Assembly: GCF_003957745.1 (NCBI RefSeq)
Contig: NZ_CP020373.1
Coordinates: forward strand, 2,294,001-2,358,000
From: Shewanella khirikhana
GTDB lineage: Bacteria; Pseudomonadota; Gammaproteobacteria; Enterobacterales; Shewanellaceae
Direction of reading: 5' to 3'
Length of the DNA: 64,000 nucleotides
The notes beneath the pieces are model-generated. The model searched no databases, was not told the DNA's origin, and saw nothing but the letters and a program-made list of their open reading frames with translations. The position numbers and the translations under genes were made by a program. Shown here in pieces: positions 41,722 through 50,815 of this stretch (position 1 is its first letter; every line of letters starts with the position of its first letter).

Positions 41722-42628
41722 CTTCGCCCTCCCCGGCGCTGGCTTGTTCGGCGCCGCTGCTGTGTTCAATCTGCTCCTGCGGCTCGCTGGTCGCCTGAGC
41801 CGTTGGCGCCTCATCGCGGGCGAGTTTTTCCTGCTGGATCCGGGCATCACGTCCAAGGGCTTCGAGCCGTTCGGCCGGCGTCGCCAACGCAGCAGCAATT
41901 CGCTCTTCGAGGCGCATATCGACCCGAGAACGATGGCTGTCAATCACCAGTTCGCCGCGCTCAAGCAGCGGATCCGATTCGAGCTCCCAGCGCTTGCGCT
42001 CAAGCTCGCTGTGCTCATAAAGCCCATTAACCAGGGTTAAATCGTCGGGATTCAGGCGAATTTTGACTTGCTGATCTTTCACCGGCAGACAGTCGATGCC
42101 CTGACGCAGGGCAGCAAGAATATGTTCGGGATGGGTTTTCAGCTCATGCAGCAAAATCTGCCTGGCGAGTGTCATCGACAGCTCCAACAGCTCCTGCTCA
42201 ATTTCGTTATCAAGCAGGGAAAGCGGCGCCGAAAACTGCCCAAGCAGCGACTCAAACCGGGCCAGCATGGCTTTGCCCTCAGCAAGGCCTTCAGACAACC
42301 CCTGCTCCTGGCCCTGACGCAAGCCTTCTTCGTGGCCCTCTTTGAGCCCCTGCAGGCGTCCGGCTTCCAGCCCTTCGGCGTAACCGTCAGCTTTACCCGC
42401 TTCAAAACCTTCAAGTTCAGCTTCCTGACGTATGGCCTCAATTTCAGCGAGGGTCGGCGGACGAAACTCTTCCTCCTCGGGCGCCACATAGACTTCACCG
42501 GGGCGACGCCCAAGCATATTTTCTGGCGCCTTGGGCATATCACCGGACATCTCCGGTAAGCGCCAGTGGCTGAATTCGTCCTTTTCTTCCCCTCTGAGGA
42601 CTGTCTTGGGGCGCTTGGTGTCAGTCAT
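41690..42628 (-). CDS. fliH: Flagellar assembly protein FliH
   Basis: 312 residues. Middle section carries the FliH GxxxG-type heptad run (GFEAGKADGYAEGLEAGRLQ and GLKEGHEEGLRQGQEQGLSE), then an ATPase b/delta-like domain, then an acidic/Gln tail unusual in length. Tethers FliI to FliN and FlhA. One-base overlap with fliG. Confidence 0.95.
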   Translation of the reverse strand: MTDTKRPKTVLRGEEKDEFSHWRLPEMSGDMPKAPENMLGRRPGEVYVAPEEEEFRPPTLAEIEAIRQEAELEGFEAGKADGYAEGLEAGRLQGLKEGHEEGLRQGQEQGLSEGLAEGKAMLARFESLLGQFSAPLSLLDNEIEQELLELSMTLARQILLHELKTHPEHILAALRQGIDCLPVKDQQVKIRLNPDDLTLVNGLYEHSELERKRWELESDPLLERGELVIDSHRSRVDMRLEERIAAALATPAERLEALGRDARIQQEKLARDEAPTAQATSEPQEQIEHSSGAEQASAGEGEDDSPQTPPAE

Positions 42629-43665
42629 TAAACAAACTCTTCACCGCCGCCACCGCCGAGCATGATTTCACCGGCGTCAGACAGGCGTCTGGCAATGGAC
42701 AGAATTTCTTTCTGGGCCAGCTCAACTTCGCTGATGCGGATAGGGCCCATGGCCTCAAGATCGTCACGCAGCAGTTCGGCAGCCCGTTTGGACATATTGC
42801 CGAGGATTTTGTCTTTGAGCTGATCGTCGGCGCCTTTAAGTGCCTTCATCAGTACGTCCTGCTGCACTTCACGCAGCAAGGCCTGAATACCACGGTCGTC
42901 CACATCGATAAGGTTTTCGAATACAAACATCAGATCCTGGATTTGCTGCGCCATTTCCTCGTCGGTTTCGCGCATGGTTTCCATCAGCTGACTTTCGATG
43001 GCGGTATCCAGATAGTTCATGATGTTGGCCGCCGCCTTGAGACCGCCCATCTTCGCCGCCTGGGCACCGCCCTGACCGGCAAACTGTTTCTCCATGATGT
43101 CGTTCAGCTCCTGCAATGCCGCCGGTTGTACCTCTTCGAGGTTGGCGATGCGCATCAGCAGGTCGAGACGGGTGTTTTCAGGGAACTGGGAGAAAATCTC
43201 CGCCGCCTGATCCGGCTCGAGATAAGAAAGCACAATGGTTTGAATTTGTGGGTGTTCGTTCTGAATAATAGAAGCCACCTGACGGGCATCCATCCACTTG
43301 AGCGAGTCAAGACCCTTGGCACCGCTGCCCATGATGATCTGCTCAATCAGGTTGCCGGCCTTGTCTTCACCCAGCGCCGCGGTCAGCGCCTTTCTCACGA
43401 ACTCTTCGCTGTTAAAGCCAATGGAGGAAAACTTCTGAATATCATCCAAAAACTGCTTATGAACGGCGATAACCTTTTCCTGCCCAAAGTCTTCCAGCGC
43501 CGCCATGGCCATACCCACCTTTTGCACCTGCTTGGGCTCAAGGTGTTTCAGAATTGACGCGGCGTCAGCTTCACTGAGACTCAGCAGCAAAATCGCGGTT
43601 TTCTCAATGCCGGACAGATCGCTTGCTTTGATCCCGGATTCAGATTTTTCTTTATTTTCAGCCAT
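42628..43665 (-). CDS. fliG: Flagellar motor switch protein FliG
   Basis: 345 residues, armadillo-like domains: N-terminal FliF-binding, middle with EHPQIQTIVLSYLEPDQAAEI (EHPQ motif), C-terminal torque helix with charged residues (DDRGIQALLREV, MSKRAAELLRDDLEAMGP). Interacts with stators. Overlaps the fliF end by 8 bases. Confidence 0.97.
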   Translation of the reverse strand: MAENKEKSESGIKASDLSGIEKTAILLLSLSEADAASILKHLEPKQVQKVGMAMAALEDFGQEKVIAVHKQFLDDIQKFSSIGFNSEEFVRKALTAALGEDKAGNLIEQIIMGSGAKGLDSLKWMDARQVASIIQNEHPQIQTIVLSYLEPDQAAEIFSQFPENTRLDLLMRIANLEEVQPAALQELNDIMEKQFAGQGGAQAAKMGGLKAAANIMNYLDTAIESQLMETMRETDEEMAQQIQDLMFVFENLIDVDDRGIQALLREVQQDVLMKALKGADDQLKDKILGNMSKRAAELLRDDLEAMGPIRISEVELAQKEILSIARRLSDAGEIMLGGGGGEEFV

Positions 43666-45355
43666 TTTCCTGTTGCAACCAATTCTTCACGACTTGAGTG
43701 GAAAGCTCAGGTTCGTTGGCAACCAGAGCGCGGATAGCCTTAATCATATCATCATCTTTATGCAGGTTCGGGATAAGGATTGAGCCGTCATCCGCATAAC
43801 TGTACTCGGCTTCGGTGGTGTTGAGCATGCCCAGAGTATCGGCGGCGAACTGATCTTCAATTTCAGCCAGCTCATGCCCCAGACGGCCATCTTCCGGCAT
43901 GTCCACCTTGTCGGCGAGCAGCAGTTTCTTCAGCAGCGGCCGCACCACAAACAGAATGAGCACCAGAATCGCCAGCGAACCGGATGCAAGCTTCATCGCC
44001 TTCCAGAACCAGGGCTGTTCCCACATGGGCAGCTCGGGCATTTCTTCAACAAGCTGATCCATAAAGGGCACAGTAACCACTTCTATGCTGTCGCCGCGCT
44101 GAGTGGTAAAGCCCACAGCGCCTTCCAGCAGACGACGGATATTGGCAAGCTCGGCCTCAGTGCGGGGCACGCGGCTCACCTGACCTTCGCCATTGGCATC
44201 GCCGGCCTTGAAATCTACGGCTACCGACACACTCACCCGGCGCACTGTGCCAATCTGTTGACGGGTGTGGCTGATGGTGGTGTCGAGCTCATAGTTACGG
44301 GTGGCTTCGCGGTGAGAGTTACCGTTGGCCTGCTGTTGATCCTGCGCTTCTTTCAGGGTTTGGGGTATGTTGGACTCCATCGGCGGCTGATTGGACAGCG
44401 CACCCGGGATCCCCATGCTGCCTTCGCCTGTGCTCTGGGTTTCCAGGGTCATTTCACTGCGAACGGCGGGCAAGTCAGGGTTAAAGCGCTTGGCGGTTTG
44501 CTCCACGGCGGTAAAGTCCATGGTCACATCCACCTGGGAAGTGAAATTTTCCGGCCCGAGAATTGGCATCAGAATGGCGTCTACCTTGGCGCGGTATTCG
44601 GCCTCTTTTTGTTTTACCAGTTCAAGCTCACGGCGGGCACGGGCAGACACCCCATCCTGACTGCCTGAATTGAGCAGGCGGCCGTTGGAGTCTGTCACTG
44701 TCACCCGGGTAGGTTCAAGCCCCTGCACTGCAGAAGCCACTATGTCCACCACGGCATCGACTTCTTCCTGACCGAGACCGCCACGGCGCACTGTCACCAC
44801 CACGGTGGCGCTGGGCTTAGACTTGTTGCGGGCAAATACGTTTTCTTTAGGCAGCGCCAGAATCACCTTGGCGCGGCTGATGCTTTTAAGCTCTTCAATG
44901 GCACGGGCGAGGTTTTGCTCCTGGCTGTGCTTCAGGCGCGCCTGCTCCATACGCTGGCTGACACCAAAGCCCATGTCCTGGGTCAGGAAGTCTTTCTCAC
45001 TGCCGGAAGCGGCGTCGACACCGGCGCGGCTCAGCAGCAGACGTATATCCTGATACTTGTCTTCCGGCACCCGCAGCACATCAAAATCCACCTTGTAGGG
45101 GATCTTGTTTTTATCGAGTACGTCGAGCACCTGGATCATCTCCTGGGCTTCAAACTTACCCAGAGGACGGTATTCAGGCTCCTGCGCCCACATCATCACA
45201 AACACCGCCAGCGCCAAACAAATGGCCAGGGCGAGGATCATGGTGATCTGGCGCATCATGTCGGTGCCGCCAAAGCCGCCCAACACGCCGGACTTGTTTT
45301 CCTGTTGTACACCGCTCATACCGTCGTCGGTGCTCACAATCATATCAGTGCTCAC
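43658..45355 (-). CDS. fliF: Flagellar MS-ring protein FliF
   Basis: 565 residues with two transmembrane helices (ITMILALAICLALAVFVMM near 35; LAILVLILFVVRPLLKKLL near 455), two ring-building domains between, and a C-terminal FliG-binding tail. GTG start 45355 with AAGGA 8 bases upstream. First assembled membrane platform of the motor. Confidence 0.97.
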   Translation of the reverse strand: MSTDMIVSTDDGMSGVQQENKSGVLGGFGGTDMMRQITMILALAICLALAVFVMMWAQEPEYRPLGKFEAQEMIQVLDVLDKNKIPYKVDFDVLRVPEDKYQDIRLLLSRAGVDAASGSEKDFLTQDMGFGVSQRMEQARLKHSQEQNLARAIEELKSISRAKVILALPKENVFARNKSKPSATVVVTVRRGGLGQEEVDAVVDIVASAVQGLEPTRVTVTDSNGRLLNSGSQDGVSARARRELELVKQKEAEYRAKVDAILMPILGPENFTSQVDVTMDFTAVEQTAKRFNPDLPAVRSEMTLETQSTGEGSMGIPGALSNQPPMESNIPQTLKEAQDQQQANGNSHREATRNYELDTTISHTRQQIGTVRRVSVSVAVDFKAGDANGEGQVSRVPRTEAELANIRRLLEGAVGFTTQRGDSIEVVTVPFMDQLVEEMPELPMWEQPWFWKAMKLASGSLAILVLILFVVRPLLKKLLLADKVDMPEDGRLGHELAEIEDQFAADTLGMLNTTEAEYSYADDGSILIPNLHKDDDMIKAIRALVANEPELSTQVVKNWLQQENG

Positions 45356-45379
45356 GTTGGTTATCCTTCAATGGCCGAC

Positions 45380-45715
45380 TTAGACGGGCATACTCATGAT
45401 TTCTTTGTAGGCTTCCACCAGCTTGTTGCGCACCTGCACTGTGGCTTCGAAAGCCACACTGGCTTTTTCGCGGGCAATCACGGTGTCGGAAAGGGTAACG
45501 CGGGTGTCGCCCATTTCCAGGCGGGTGGCCAGGCCTGAGGAGGTTTGCTGCAGCTCGTTGACCTGGCCCACAGCCTGGGCCAATAAGCTGGCGAAATCGG
45601 CGCCGCTGGTATTACCCACCTGACGAAGGGGTTGCAGCTCCTGGCCACCAAGGGGGCTGATTTCGCTGCGCAGTGCCTGCATTTCCTGCATAAATGAAGT
45701 TGGACCTATTTGCAT
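45380..45715 (-). CDS. fliE: Flagellar hook-basal body protein FliE
   Basis: 111 residues from ATG 45715 (MQIGPTSF start); the upstream in-frame extension would cross the promoter. C-terminal helical region (MGDTRVTLSDTVIAREKASVAFEATVQVRNKL, split here by description) is the FliE family signature. Joins MS ring and rod. First gene of the operon running to flhB. Confidence 0.95.
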   Translation of the reverse strand: MQIGPTSFMQEMQALRSEISPLGGQELQPLRQVGNTSGADFASLLAQAVGQVNELQQTSSGLATRLEMGDTRVTLSDTVIAREKASVAFEATVQVRNKLVEAYKEIMSMPV

Positions 45716-45769
45716 ATCCTGCTCCCTTCGCCATGAATTTGACGGGATTAATCTCTGTAACAGGTGTAA

Positions 45770-45785
45770 AGCAAAAGGCTTGCCA
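45770..45785 (-). promoter_or_regulatory. Sigma-54 promoter for fliE operon
   Basis: Minus strand TGGCAAGCCTTTTGCT, GG and GC exactly spaced and TTGCT intact. It lies 55 bases before the fliE ATG, immediately after the flrC terminator. Likely FlrC-dependent by analogy with Vibrio class III genes. Confidence 0.88.
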
Positions 45786-45791
45786 AAAAAC

Positions 45792-45819
45792 AAAAAAAGC
45801 AGGCCAAGCCTGCTTTTTT
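45792..45819 (-). terminator. Intrinsic terminator after flrC
   Basis: AAAAAAAGCAGGC-CAA-GCCTGCTTTTTT with T-tract on the minus strand; insulates flrBC from the fliE promoter. Confidence 0.9.
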
Positions 45820-45833
45820 GCTGATTTTACCGC

Positions 45834-47174
45834 CTAAGCCGGCAGCTGAATGCCCATTTCCCGCATTCTGGCCATCTTGTATCTCAGGGTGCGGGCACTT
45901 ATGCCAAGCTTTTCGGCAACCAGCTTGCGGCTGCCACGGCACTGACTGAGGGTTTCAAGAATAATCACGTGCTCCTGCGCCTTAAGCTCATCGCCAAGGC
46001 CCTCTGGCTCAGCGCGGGCCACTGGTTCTTCCTGGGCAATCTGGGTCACATCCATGGCGTCAATAATGATGTCCTGGGCAGAAATCAGCTCGCCGGCAGA
46101 CAAAATCAGTGCCCGCTGCACCACGTTATCGAGTTCACGCACATTGCCCGGCCAGCGGTGCGCCAGCAGACGCCGACAGGCCGACTCATCCAGCTCAGGC
46201 ACTGAGGTGCCGAGCTTTTCCGCATGGCGGCCAAGCAAGTGCCGCGCCAGTGGCAGAATATCTTTGGGACGCTGATTCAGCGCAGGCCAGGCCAGCGGAA
46301 ATACGTTGATGCGATAGTACAGGTCTTCACGGAAATCACCGCGCTCGGCCATGGCCTTAAGCTCGCGGTTGGACGTAGCCAGTACCCGCACGTCCAGCTT
46401 GATGGTCTTGCGGCCACCGAGACGCTCAACTTCACGCTCTTGCAACACCCGCAGCAATTTGGCCTGCAACCCCAGATCCATTTCTGAAATCTCATCGAGC
46501 AGCAAGGTGCCGCCCTGGGCCTGCTCAAACTTACCCGGACAGGCCTGATAGGCTCCGGTAAAGGCGCCCTTTTCATAGCCAAACAGGGTGGCTTCGAGCA
46601 TGTTCTCTGGAATGGCGGCACAGTTAATGGCCACAAAAGGCCCATCGGCCCGCAGGCTGTGGTTGTGGATATAGCGTGCCAGCACCTCTTTACCCGAGCC
46701 GGATGGCCCGAGGATCATCACAGAGGCATCAGACTTTGCCACGCGGCCAGCCAGCGCCAGCAGCGCCAGGCTTTTCTCGTCCGCTACCACAGGATCGCCC
46801 TTGTCGGCGTTTTGCGGCAGGTAACGGGTCACCTGATTGAGCAGCACTTCCGGGGCGAAGGGCTTGGCAAGGTAGTCCACGGCGCCCAGTTTAATGGCAC
46901 TGACGGCGCTGTCGATGGTGGCAAACGCCGTCATCAACAATACCGGAATTTTGGGGTGATGCTGTTTGAGGTAACCCAGCAGGCCCATGCCGCCGATACC
47001 TTCCATCTGCACATCGCTGATCACCATATCAAAGCGCTGATCTTTGAGCGCAATAATCGCCTCTTCTGCACTGGCAGCCGCCTGGCAGTCGAACTGCGAC
47101 AACATCAGGGTGTCGAGCAGTGCCTCGCGCAACGAGGCATCGTCCTCAACCAGCAACAGTTTGCCTTCAGCCAT
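45834..47174 (-). CDS. flrC: Sigma-54 dependent response regulator FlrC (FleR)
   Basis: 446 residues from ATG 47174 (GAGGAGG 6 bases upstream; overlaps the flrB stop by 8 bases). Receiver domain with Asp54 (ISDVQME), AAA+ domain with Walker A GPSGSGKE and GAFTGA sigma-54 loop, then a C-terminal Fis-type HTH (SRKLVAEKLGISARTLRYKM). Activates basal-body, hook and first-flagellin genes in Vibrio; the sigma-54 sites found in this window are its likely targets. Confidence 0.95.
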   Translation of the reverse strand: MAEGKLLLVEDDASLREALLDTLMLSQFDCQAAASAEEAIIALKDQRFDMVISDVQMEGIGGMGLLGYLKQHHPKIPVLLMTAFATIDSAVSAIKLGAVDYLAKPFAPEVLLNQVTRYLPQNADKGDPVVADEKSLALLALAGRVAKSDASVMILGPSGSGKEVLARYIHNHSLRADGPFVAINCAAIPENMLEATLFGYEKGAFTGAYQACPGKFEQAQGGTLLLDEISEMDLGLQAKLLRVLQEREVERLGGRKTIKLDVRVLATSNRELKAMAERGDFREDLYYRINVFPLAWPALNQRPKDILPLARHLLGRHAEKLGTSVPELDESACRRLLAHRWPGNVRELDNVVQRALILSAGELISAQDIIIDAMDVTQIAQEEPVARAEPEGLGDELKAQEHVIILETLSQCRGSRKLVAEKLGISARTLRYKMARMREMGIQLPA

Positions 47175-48234
47175 GGCGAACCTCCTCGGCATGGGTAATC
47201 AGTGGAAATTTAAGCATGACACTGCAGCCACGATTGGCCGCGCACTGCATTTTAAGCTCGCCGCCGTGGTTGCGTACCACGGTTTGCACCACGGCCAGAC
47301 CAAGGCCGGTGCCCTGGCTTTTGGTGGTAAAAAACGGCTCCATCACCTGGGACTCGGTACCGGACTCCAGCCCCTTGCCATCGTCCACCACTGCCAGCAT
47401 CAGGGCGTTATCGCGCACGCTGCCGTGGAGCAGAATATGCTTGGCACCGGCCTCGAGGCTGTTCATCACCAGATTATTGATGGCGGAGCTGAGCGCACTC
47501 TGGCTTGCGGCCATCAAGGCGCCGCCAGTTTCATCCTGCAATTTCACCGCGCAGCCGCTTGACTCGGCAATGGGCGCACAGCTGGCCACTACAGGCGCGA
47601 GAATATCCTCAAGCACCATAGGCTCCATGGGCGCTTCCACTTTGCCGCGAGCCATCAGCAGCATGTCGTTGACCTGGCGCTCAAGCTCATTCAATCGGTC
47701 CACCAACTTTTGCTGGAATTTGCCCCGGGCCTCATTGTTCAGGCGCGGACTGCCAAGATTGGCGGCGTAAAGCAGTGCCGCCGACAGCGGCGTACGAATT
47801 TGATGTGCCAGGGTCGCCACCATCTTGCCAAGCGCCGACAGTCGCTGCATGTGCGCCAGATTACGCTGCAGCAGCCGGGTTTCGGTCAAATCGGTCAGTA
47901 CAATCAGCTGACCGCGCTCCAGCGGCGTAATCGCCAGCTTCACCCTGCGACCATTTTTGAGGGACACTTCGTGGCCGTCGTCATCCTGAGGTGAGAAGGC
48001 GCGGCTTATCACATTGATCCAGCGCTCGCCTTCCAGCGGCCGCTCCAGTAAAGAGGCCGCCACCGGATTTGCCAGGGTGACTATGCCTTCTTCATTGAGA
48101 ATGACCACGCCGGACGGCATGGCTTCGAGGATATGAGCCATTTGCTCAGACGACGCCGATACGCCGGCATTCACCTGTTTCAGGCGAGCCTGCGGCGGAA
48201 ATTCGGCAATCTTGGCTAAAGCTTTGGCTGACAT
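47167..48234 (-). CDS. flrB: Flagellar sensor kinase FlrB (FleS)
   Basis: 355 residues, cytosolic: no transmembrane helix, a PAS domain (LEAMPSGVVILNEEGIVTLANP), then histidine kinase with H-box TLAHQIRTPLSAA and N, G1 and G2 boxes (INNLVMNSLEA, DDGKGLES, GTGLGLAVV). Start ATG 48234, with GTG 48240 also in frame. Phosphorylates FlrC in response to export-apparatus assembly. A sigma-54 promoter lies 38 bases upstream. Confidence 0.94.
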   Translation of the reverse strand: MSAKALAKIAEFPPQARLKQVNAGVSASSEQMAHILEAMPSGVVILNEEGIVTLANPVAASLLERPLEGERWINVISRAFSPQDDDGHEVSLKNGRRVKLAITPLERGQLIVLTDLTETRLLQRNLAHMQRLSALGKMVATLAHQIRTPLSAALLYAANLGSPRLNNEARGKFQQKLVDRLNELERQVNDMLLMARGKVEAPMEPMVLEDILAPVVASCAPIAESSGCAVKLQDETGGALMAASQSALSSAINNLVMNSLEAGAKHILLHGSVRDNALMLAVVDDGKGLESGTESQVMEPFFTTKSQGTGLGLAVVQTVVRNHGGELKMQCAANRGCSVMLKFPLITHAEEVRHG

Positions 48235-48271
48235 ACGCACCCCGTCAAAAAGTCGTTGTTAACGGGGTGGA

Positions 48272-48287
48272 TGCAGATAGTGTGCCA
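48272..48287 (-). promoter_or_regulatory. Sigma-54 promoter for flrBC
   Basis: Minus strand TGGCACACTATCTGCA, correct -24/-12 spacing, one base off consensus at the TTGCA box. Expected FlrA target, as in V. cholerae. The region just upstream has a second TGCCA/TGGCA symmetry that might bind FlrA. Confidence 0.85.
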
Positions 48288-48337
48288 GAGTGGCACCAAG
48301 GGAAAGGGGCGTAAATCCTTTTACTTAAAGTGTGAGA

Positions 48338-49768
48338 TTAATCCTTACTCATTCCATACTTACGCATTTTTTCCACCAGCGTGGTTCTGCGTATTCCCAA
48401 CATTTCAGCCGCCCTGGCCACAACGTTGTCTTGCTGCTCCAGTGCTTGACGGATCATATCGATTTCAAGCTCTGCCAGCAGATCCTTCAGGTTTACCCCC
48501 TCCGGAGGCAACTCACTGGGGAAACGGGTCTCGGGGATTTCAACCGGCTCGTCGTCGTTGAAAATCGACGCCAGTGCATCCCGCTCCAACATTTCCTCAC
48601 TGACTTCAACACAGTATTCAGGCACATCAATATGACGATATTTAACCGGCAGGTCGTTCACGTCAACCAGGCCGCCCGGATACAGGATTGTCAGTCGCTC
48701 AACCAGATTCGACAGTTCCCGCACGTTACCGGACCAGTCGTGTTCTTTAAGCGATTCAATGGCACGCTGAGTAAAGCGCACCTTGCCACGGCCTTCGTTG
48801 AAGACCCGGCTTACCAGCTCCTGCAGCAGCAGTGGAATATCTTCTTTACGCTCGCACAGCGCCGGCATTTCGATGGGGAATACGTTAAGGCGATAGAAGA
48901 GGTCTTCACGGAACTCGTTCTCTTCAATCATCTTTTCAAGATTTCTGTGGGTGGCTGCCACCACACGCACATTGGACTGGATGGGCTTGCTGCCCCCTAC
49001 CCGCTCAAAAACACGCTCCTGCAGCACCCGCAGCAGTTTTACCTGCATGGCAAGCGGCATATCGCCAATTTCATCGAGGAACAGGGTGCCACCTTCGGCG
49101 AGCTCAAACCGGCCTTTACGGGCACTAATAGCGCCGGTAAAGGAGCCTTTTTCGTGACCAAAGAGTTCACTTTCAAGCAGTTCGGGTGGAATAGCGCCGC
49201 AGTTAACCGGAATAAAGGGGCCATCACGGCGCTCAGACAGGTAGTGGATATTGCGGGCTACCACCTCTTTACCGGTACCGGACTGCCCCAGCACCAGCAC
49301 AGTGGCGTCAGAAGGCGCAACCTGGTTAATCAGGTGACGTACATTGACAATGCCATCGCTGCGCCCCACCAGGCTTCTGAACAGCTTGGTTTGGTTACCG
49401 CTGGTAGGTACGTCCGGGCGCTTCATCTGGCCAAACACCTGACAGAAATGCAAAAGCTCGGTCAGCTGTGGATAGTTGAAGGGCTCCTCTATGGTACCAA
49501 TCAGGTTACCGGAGACGGTATCGATATCGCCAAGCAGCAGGATCGGCTGCCACGGCAGCTGGGCAGCCAAGGCTTTGACTTTTTCCAGGGGAAATTCGTT
49601 AAGGTCGGCAATCAGAGCCCGAAAGCGGGTCTCTTTAACCTGATCTTCCACGCCGGAAGCGACTTGGAACACCAGCTGTTCGCCTAAAAATTCAAGAATG
49701 CAGGAAAGACGGGTCAAACGCTCTGTCTGGGTTCCTACAAGCAAGATTCTCTGGTCTGTCTGCATCAT
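48338..49768 (-). CDS. flrA: Flagellar master regulator FlrA (FleQ)
   Basis: 476 residues. N-terminal FleQ-type receiver-like domain lacking the normal phospho-acceptor set, AAA+ domain with Walker A GQSGTGKE at 161-168, and a sigma-54 loop GSFTGA at 208-213 (Ser for the usual first Ala, seen in some enhancer-binding proteins), then a Fis-type HTH (NVVARAAEMLGIRRTTLVEKM). Top of the polar flagellar hierarchy; in relatives it binds c-di-GMP and FlhG. Own promoter is not recognisable by eye. Confidence 0.95.
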   Translation of the reverse strand: MMQTDQRILLVGTQTERLTRLSCILEFLGEQLVFQVASGVEDQVKETRFRALIADLNEFPLEKVKALAAQLPWQPILLLGDIDTVSGNLIGTIEEPFNYPQLTELLHFCQVFGQMKRPDVPTSGNQTKLFRSLVGRSDGIVNVRHLINQVAPSDATVLVLGQSGTGKEVVARNIHYLSERRDGPFIPVNCGAIPPELLESELFGHEKGSFTGAISARKGRFELAEGGTLFLDEIGDMPLAMQVKLLRVLQERVFERVGGSKPIQSNVRVVAATHRNLEKMIEENEFREDLFYRLNVFPIEMPALCERKEDIPLLLQELVSRVFNEGRGKVRFTQRAIESLKEHDWSGNVRELSNLVERLTILYPGGLVDVNDLPVKYRHIDVPEYCVEVSEEMLERDALASIFNDDEPVEIPETRFPSELPPEGVNLKDLLAELEIDMIRQALEQQDNVVARAAEMLGIRRTTLVEKMRKYGMSKD

Positions 49769-50007
49769 TCAGTTGGCCGTAACGCTCGAATATCTAATGA
49801 ATCGCATTAATTATTTGTGTTAGTTGCTCACAGGGCGTCAATGCTGTTACTCCGGGGAAAAACTGCCGGTCATTCACACCATGTCGAATATTGTATTATC
49901 GGCAATCGAGAAGCAAGTCTCTGCTTTACAATAAACTCTTTTGGTTCTGATTCTAGACCAATTTTCCCTCTGTTCCGACCCTTTTGGTCAATTCTCTGGC
50001 TAGAGTC

Positions 50008-50036
50008 AAAAAAGGCGCACCGGGTGCGCCTCTTTT
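50008..50036 (-). terminator. Intrinsic terminator after fliS
   Basis: Stem AGGCGCACC/GGTGCGCCT with T-tract on the minus strand, 24 bases beyond the fliS stop. Separates the filament genes from flrA. Confidence 0.92.
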
Positions 50037-50059
50037 TATGCGTGTTTTTTACTCAAAAA

Positions 50060-50470
50060 TCAAACAGCTTCGCTGTGTGACGTCAGATGGTGTTGGTCAG
50101 CGGGAATCGCATCCCAACCCTCTTTGATGGTCCGCAGCACCGCCATCACATCGTCAATGGCCTGAGGGTCATTGTTGAGGTTGGCCTCGCTTATTCTGCG
50201 CAGCATAAAATCGTAAAGCTCGTTCAGATTGCGGGCGATTTCCCCACCGGCTTCCATATTCAGGCTGTTGGACAACCCGGTAATGATGCCAATGGCCTTA
50301 TTGATAAACACACCCTTGCTTTCCAAATCGTTTTGCTCGATGGCATAACGGCTTTGTGCCAGACGCTCCAGCGCACCGGCAAACATCATCTGAATGATAC
50401 GATGGGGGGAAGCAACGGCAATTTCACTTTCCAGTGAAACCTTACGATATGATTGCAGTGACCCTCTCAT
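50060..50470 (-). CDS. fliS: Flagellin export chaperone FliS
   Basis: 136 residues, helical bundle with the family motif YRKVSLESEIAVASPHRIIQMMFAGALERL near the start and a disordered His/Ser tail. Binds flagellin C-termini before export. Last gene of flaG-fliD-fliT-like-fliS. Confidence 0.94.
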   Translation of the reverse strand: MRGSLQSYRKVSLESEIAVASPHRIIQMMFAGALERLAQSRYAIEQNDLESKGVFINKAIGIITGLSNSLNMEAGGEIARNLNELYDFMLRRISEANLNNDPQAIDDVMAVLRTIKEGWDAIPADQHHLTSHSEAV

Positions 50471-50476
50471 ATGTAC

Positions 50477-50800
50477 CTACCTATTTGCATCGATTGTTCT
50501 GTAAACATTGAGTTGGCGTTTACTTTTACTGCTGGCATGCAAAATTTGCTGCCGGTGATCCTTCAGTGCCCGGGCCTGCGTCATAAAACGCTGGCTGAGC
50601 ATTAACTCTGCTTCCAGAAAGGCTTTGTCGGCCCCACCATCGGCATCGGTCAGGTTCTGCAATAAAAATTGACGCTTGACGATGGTCTCTTGCAATTGTG
50701 ATACCAAGTCGTCACAACGTTCATCTTCTGCCGTGATGTTTTCCAATGCCGCAAACAGTGTCTGAAGCTGCGAGTTAATCTCTCGGATAGCCTGTGTCAT
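50477..50800 (-). CDS. FliT-like flagellar chaperone (FlaI position)
   Basis: 107 residues, all-helical, charged, no transmembrane segment. Between fliD and fliS, exactly where polar flagellates carry flaI/fliT-like genes. FliT chaperones FliD. Similarity to FliT by sequence is weak by eye, so the call leans on position and helical size. Confidence 0.65.
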   Translation of the reverse strand: MTQAIREINSQLQTLFAALENITAEDERCDDLVSQLQETIVKRQFLLQNLTDADGGADKAFLEAELMLSQRFMTQARALKDHRQQILHASSKSKRQLNVYRTIDANR

Positions 50801-50815
50801 GCCTCGTCCTTAAGT

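Noticed and set aside
49890..49930. Perfect sigma-28 -10 box (GCCGATAA) upstream of flrA
   Set aside because: No TAAAG-like -35 box at the required distance; a TAAAG occurs six bases too far. A FliA-driven master regulator would also invert the hierarchy.
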